DNA of 64,000 bases from JANMDU01 sp031418715 (GTDB taxonomy: Bacteria > Pseudomonadota > Gammaproteobacteria > Burkholderiales > Burkholderiaceae_C): contig JANOJL010000064.1 in assembly GCA_031418715.1 (NCBI GenBank), forward strand, positions 140,532 through 204,531. Direction: 5' to 3'. Position numbers and translations under genes: made by a program. Each line of letters opens with the position of its first letter. The first letter of the stretch is position 1. Shown here piece by piece: positions 61,322-64,000 of the stretch. The notes beneath the pieces were generated by a model. The model was not told the DNA's origin and made no database searches. It saw only the letters and a program-made list of their open reading frames with translations.

Positions 61322-61325
61322 GCCA

Positions 61326-61847
61326 TCAATTCACCCAGTTGCAAGAGGGCATTTCATACGCTCGCACTTTCTTGAGAATATGCTCTGGCAAACGTTGAAT
61401 CCGCTTGTCGTGTGAGGCAAACACGATCTGCTGATAACCGTGAGAAACAGGTTTGCCATCGACTAGGAAACGGAAGAGCAAATACAGTGAGCAGGATTTC
61501 ACATCAAAAGTATTGAGCTCGCACTGAATCGTTTGAAACGGGAAGGTTTCCTGCACATATTCTTGGTGTGCCCGCTTTGTAATCAGTACGCCTTGTGTTT
61601 GCAGTAAATCCTGCGCTATGAATTGATGTAGCCAACGCTCGCGGCAAATGCCTTGCCATTCAAAATAGCGTGCAAAGTAAGTGTTACCGTAGGCGTTAGA
61701 TTCTTTCAAATAAATATCAATGTTGTGATGAAAGGTCTGAATACCGATTTGCCGGTTTGGCACAATGATTTGCTCTGCATCGCCGCTGGGAAAGCTTGGC
61801 TGCATGGGCACGGTAATAAGTTCGGGGGAAGAGTGGCTGGATAGCAT
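61326..61847 (-). CDS. Hot-dog-fold acyl-CoA thioesterase family protein
   Basis: 173 residues from ATG 61847, six bases after AAGGAA. A longer frame to 62042 reads through the intergenic gap and is not used. The core IDIYLKESNAYGNTYFARYF and EWQGICRERWLHQF resembles the 4HBT-type thioesterases of the enediyne-biosynthesis kind (FEETNLVGNVYYxxYLxWQG). Such proteins cleave acyl thioesters; no polyketide genes are nearby. It follows the 7TM histidine kinase on the same strand after about 195 bp. Confidence 0.75.
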   Translation of the reverse strand: MLSSHSSPELITVPMQPSFPSGDAEQIIVPNRQIGIQTFHHNIDIYLKESNAYGNTYFARYFEWQGICRERWLHQFIAQDLLQTQGVLITKRAHQEYVQETFPFQTIQCELNTFDVKSCSLYLLFRFLVDGKPVSHGYQQIVFASHDKRIQRLPEHILKKVRAYEMPSCNWVN

Positions 61848-62042
61848 GGTAATTTCCTTGAAAGTTGATGTGACCGTGTGGACGGTCGCTCTGGGTTTTG
61901 CCCGTGTAGGACACTTCCAAGGCCACGCCCAGCCTTTGGTGCGCGACGCTATCCATCTTGTGAGGCACAGATGAGAGCGAGAGACCGTAAAAGCTGAGAG
62001 CGGCCCTGAAACTGGTGGGAGCTGGCTGCATCGCGCAGCCAC

Positions 62043-63476
62043 TCAAATCGCGCGCAGGCTCTCAGGCCGATTCGGCGCTGGCTGTGCAAGAGCCGCAATC
62101 GGCATCGACATCGTGAAAGTGGTGTATTCGCCGTCTATGGAGTCGCAGCGGATCTGCCCGCCAAAAGCCTTGATCACACGCTGGCAAAACGCCAAACCCA
62201 CACCTGCGCCTGCTGATTGTTTGGTGCTGTAGTAGGTGTCAAAAATTCGCTTGATGATGGCTTTGGGGATGCCGCTGGCCGTGTCTGTGAATGTGAGTAG
62301 TCCAGTTCGATCTTCGCAAGCCACACGAATATGAATCTCGCCTTTTTCAGAGGCCTTCATCGCATACAAAGAATTTTTGATCATGTTCGACAACACAAAA
62401 ATCATCAGCGCTTGTGAGCCAAAAAAAGAAAAATCATGCTCGATGCTCGCGTGCACTTTTTTGCGCTCCGAGGCCAAGAGCGGATAGCTATCCACCGCCT
62501 CATGCACACAAGCTTGCATGGATTGCTGTTTGAAATCGCTCGTGTCAATATGCTCCATGCGTGCTGAAGCGAGGATCAGATCAATCATTTTGTTGGTGCG
62601 ATCCACCTGTTGCACGATCTTGTGGCACATGGCTTCCAGCGCCTGATGAGAGGCCATACTAGCCGCTGCGCTGGCTATGTCTCCTGCCGCATCTTGGCTG
62701 CCCCGTGTTTTTTGTATTTCCTGTAGGAGCTGTGGCAATTGCGCTGCCGCATGGCAGGCCTGCATGCGAATCGTTGCGAGCGGCGTGCGCAGCTCATGCG
62801 CTATCGTGGCAGCTGCCGCGAAAGGGCTCAGCAGATCATGGCGAATCACCACATAGCTCATCAAGCAAAGGTTGATTGCAATAAACACCACGCCCGGTGG
62901 ATAAAACTCAATGCCGTAATTGCACAAATAATCCACAGCAGCCGGCATATAAACCACCGCTGCTGCCAAAAAGATGCGCCATTTGTTGCGCTGCGCTAGA
63001 GGTGCTGATTTGTAGCGCTCAAAAGCAATGACAAACACCCGTAAGGCCAGCACAGCCGTTTGCAGCACATGCACCGCATGCAAAGGCCCCGCCTTGGGAT
63101 AAAAGCCCCAGTAATAGGTGTAATGCCCAGCCACAAACCAATCGCCAAACGGCACAAACACCGCCAGCAACGCAGCCAATCCGTAAGACGCATAGATCCA
63201 AGGCTGCTCAGATTTTTGCGCGCAAATCTCTGCCGAGAAGTGATACATCGTCGTTGGCAAGAAGATGATCATCACATAGCCAAAGCGAATGATGATGTCG
63301 GCCACAGCCGCATCTGAAACGGTATAAAGCACCGCCCAACTGCTCTGCCAAAAGAAGGTGGTGACACAAAAAAGAAAGAAACTCGCCGTCACCCGGCTCA
63401 AGCCCTTCGCCGACAGCACATACAAGCCGAAGGCGATAAACAGGCCAGAAACCAGAGCAGGGAGAAGCGAATACAT
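62043..63476 (-). CDS. Histidine kinase with N-terminal seven-helix membrane sensor, LqsS/CqsS-like layout
   Basis: 477 residues. Residues about 1-215 hold seven hydrophobic helices (LPALVSGLFIAFGLYVL, ASFFLFCVTTFFWQSSWAVL, ILFLP-like MIIFLPTTMYHFSAEICAQK). The H-box is AHELRTPLATIRMQA, the N-box is NMIKNSLYAMKASEKGE, and the G-boxes are FTDTASGIPKAI and GAGVGLAFCQRVIKAFGG. FDTYYSTK and CDSIDGEYTTFTM recall the quorum-sensing kinases CqsS and LqsS. No receiver domain is attached, and no response regulator or autoinducer synthase is nearby. The ligand is unknown. Confidence 0.88.
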   Translation of the reverse strand: MYSLLPALVSGLFIAFGLYVLSAKGLSRVTASFFLFCVTTFFWQSSWAVLYTVSDAAVADIIIRFGYVMIIFLPTTMYHFSAEICAQKSEQPWIYASYGLAALLAVFVPFGDWFVAGHYTYYWGFYPKAGPLHAVHVLQTAVLALRVFVIAFERYKSAPLAQRNKWRIFLAAAVVYMPAAVDYLCNYGIEFYPPGVVFIAINLCLMSYVVIRHDLLSPFAAAATIAHELRTPLATIRMQACHAAAQLPQLLQEIQKTRGSQDAAGDIASAAASMASHQALEAMCHKIVQQVDRTNKMIDLILASARMEHIDTSDFKQQSMQACVHEAVDSYPLLASERKKVHASIEHDFSFFGSQALMIFVLSNMIKNSLYAMKASEKGEIHIRVACEDRTGLLTFTDTASGIPKAIIKRIFDTYYSTKQSAGAGVGLAFCQRVIKAFGGQIRCDSIDGEYTTFTMSMPIAALAQPAPNRPESLRAI

Positions 63477-63725
63477 GGGCTTGAAAGGGGTAGATGCTGC
63501 AAATCACTGTATCCATTCGTACAAAACCGCAAGCCCAGCCCCCGGTAATTCTGACAGTGGTGGGAGAAAGCAACACTCTTCGTCCATCGTTATACGGCCT
63601 AGTTTGGAGCAGATGGCGGCTAGTTCGGCGGAGCCGAGATAGACGAAGGTGTTTTTTGCCGATGCGGTTGGGGAAGTTTCAGGTAAGCTTGGCATACATT
63701 ACTAACATACATCATAATATTAAGA
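63477..63725. other. Intergenic region between the 7TM kinase and the RHH gene
   Basis: About 250 bp. A 63-codon minus-strand frame (63504-63695) lacks a ribosome site and family match. The right end (63690-63725) is AT-rich with imperfect repeats of ACATACATC/ACATTACTA, a plausible operator-promoter for the ribbon-helix-helix gene. Confidence 0.4.
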
Positions 63726-63974
63726 ATGCAAACATCTTCCTTTAATCGAACACAGATTTATCTGACGGCCGCTCAGCAAAGCGCCTTGGCTGCCATGGCG
63801 CAAGCGCAGAGTAGCTCAAGCAGCGCTTTGATTCGCGAGGCGATTGATGGGTACATCGCAGCGCATCAGCCTGCTAGCAAGCTGGCTCGTCGATTGGCCG
63901 TGGCGGGAAGCTGGCAGGCCAATCCAGACGCTCCTAGCCTGCGTGAGCTGCGCGGCGAGGAGCGCTCATTTTGA
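63726..63974 (+). CDS. Ribbon-helix-helix (CopG-like) protein, probable antitoxin
   Basis: 82 residues. The N-terminal strand-helix-helix reads RTQIYLTAAQQSALAAMAQA then SSSSALIREAIDGYIAAH, the RHH DNA-binding pattern. The C-terminal tail (SWQANPDAPSLRELRGEERS) is of the type that wraps VapC-like toxins. Its stop overlaps a TTG that may start the toxin. The AT-rich upstream region could be an autoregulated operator. Confidence 0.75.
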   Translation: MQTSSFNRTQIYLTAAQQSALAAMAQAQSSSSSALIREAIDGYIAAHQPASKLARRLAVAGSWQANPDAPSLRELRGEERSF

Positions 63975-64000
63975 GCACCGGCTCAAAGCCCAGCGTCCAG
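63971..64000 (+). CDS. Possible start of a toxin gene (truncated by window end)
   Basis: A TTG overlapping the antitoxin stop (TTGA) opens a frame (LSTGSKPSVQ) that runs off the window. Toxins such as VapC usually follow RHH antitoxins with such overlaps, but ten codons are too few to identify a family. Confidence 0.3.
   Translation, partial: MSTGSKPSVQ

Noticed and set aside
63504..63695. 63-codon minus-strand frame before the RHH gene
   Set aside because: No ribosome site, no recognised motif, and alternative explanation as promoter region.

Overview
The window looks like a chromosomal segment of a betaproteobacterium, most likely Burkholderiales of the Comamonadaceae type. The evidence is the tig-clpP-clpX-lon order, an orphan Bug/TctC-type binding protein, TAXI and DctPQM TRAP transporters, a tandem glycine riboswitch ahead of gcvTHP, and dispersed short repeats of a kind I associate with this family. 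Base composition is moderately GC-rich. No complete insertion sequence, prophage or CRISPR array is present.

Layout. 1-3.9 kb: the 3' end of a SulP-type transporter, two paralogous lipoproteins and a TauD-like dioxygenase. 3.9-8 kb: the AmmeMemoRadiSam set (AmrS and an AmmB-AmmA fusion) with two uncharacterised genes. 8-15.3 kb: tRNA-Leu/Cys/Gly, lon, clpX, clpP, tig and a second tRNA-Leu. 15.4-20.5 kb: retropepsin-like protease, plsY, pth, accA, tilS, zapA and a coiled-coil gene. 20.6-26.2 kb: a cobalamin riboswitch and a B12 uptake/salvage operon (btuB-cobU-btuF-btuC-btuD). 26.3-31.5 kb: Bug protein, nth, a membrane-bound C13 peptidase, pcp and a YpfJ-type metallopeptidase. 32-37 kb: gcvP, gcvH and gcvT behind a glycine riboswitch. 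37-43.4 kb: DctMQP TRAP transporter, a DenD-like dehydrogenase, a TAXI protein and a TSUP permease. 43.4-45.6 kb: probable 6S RNA, tcdA and a YeeE-type transporter. 45.6-52.4 kb: a response regulator and a uracil-catabolism (URC-like) operon. 52.4-64 kb: rnhA, membrane proteins, HiPIP, a photolyase-like protein, a 2-hydroxyacid dehydrogenase, tdk, an MFS transporter, a thioesterase, a 7TM histidine kinase and the start of a probable toxin-antitoxin locus.

The most unusual signal is a dispersed, partly palindromic element of about 50-65 bp (called DPE here), seen about 30 times in 64 kb. Its sense consensus is roughly AAATGGCCTCTAGCCGTTAT, then a short GAAT-TGCGCAG-like stretch, then GTGCTATTGAATTAATAGTA. 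About half of the copies lie between genes. The others lie inside coding sequences. Within genes, every sense copy is read in one frame (pattern P-V-I-x5-A-T-x2-I-A/V) and every antisense copy in one other frame (N-S-I/V-A-x2-A-x2-I-T-A). Four further copies supply the last codons and the stop codon of genes. The closest known parallel is the Rickettsia palindromic elements that insert in frame into genes. Two copies supply the hydrophobic core of signal peptides. A second element is a 199-bp hairpin with perfect 34-bp terminal inverted repeats.
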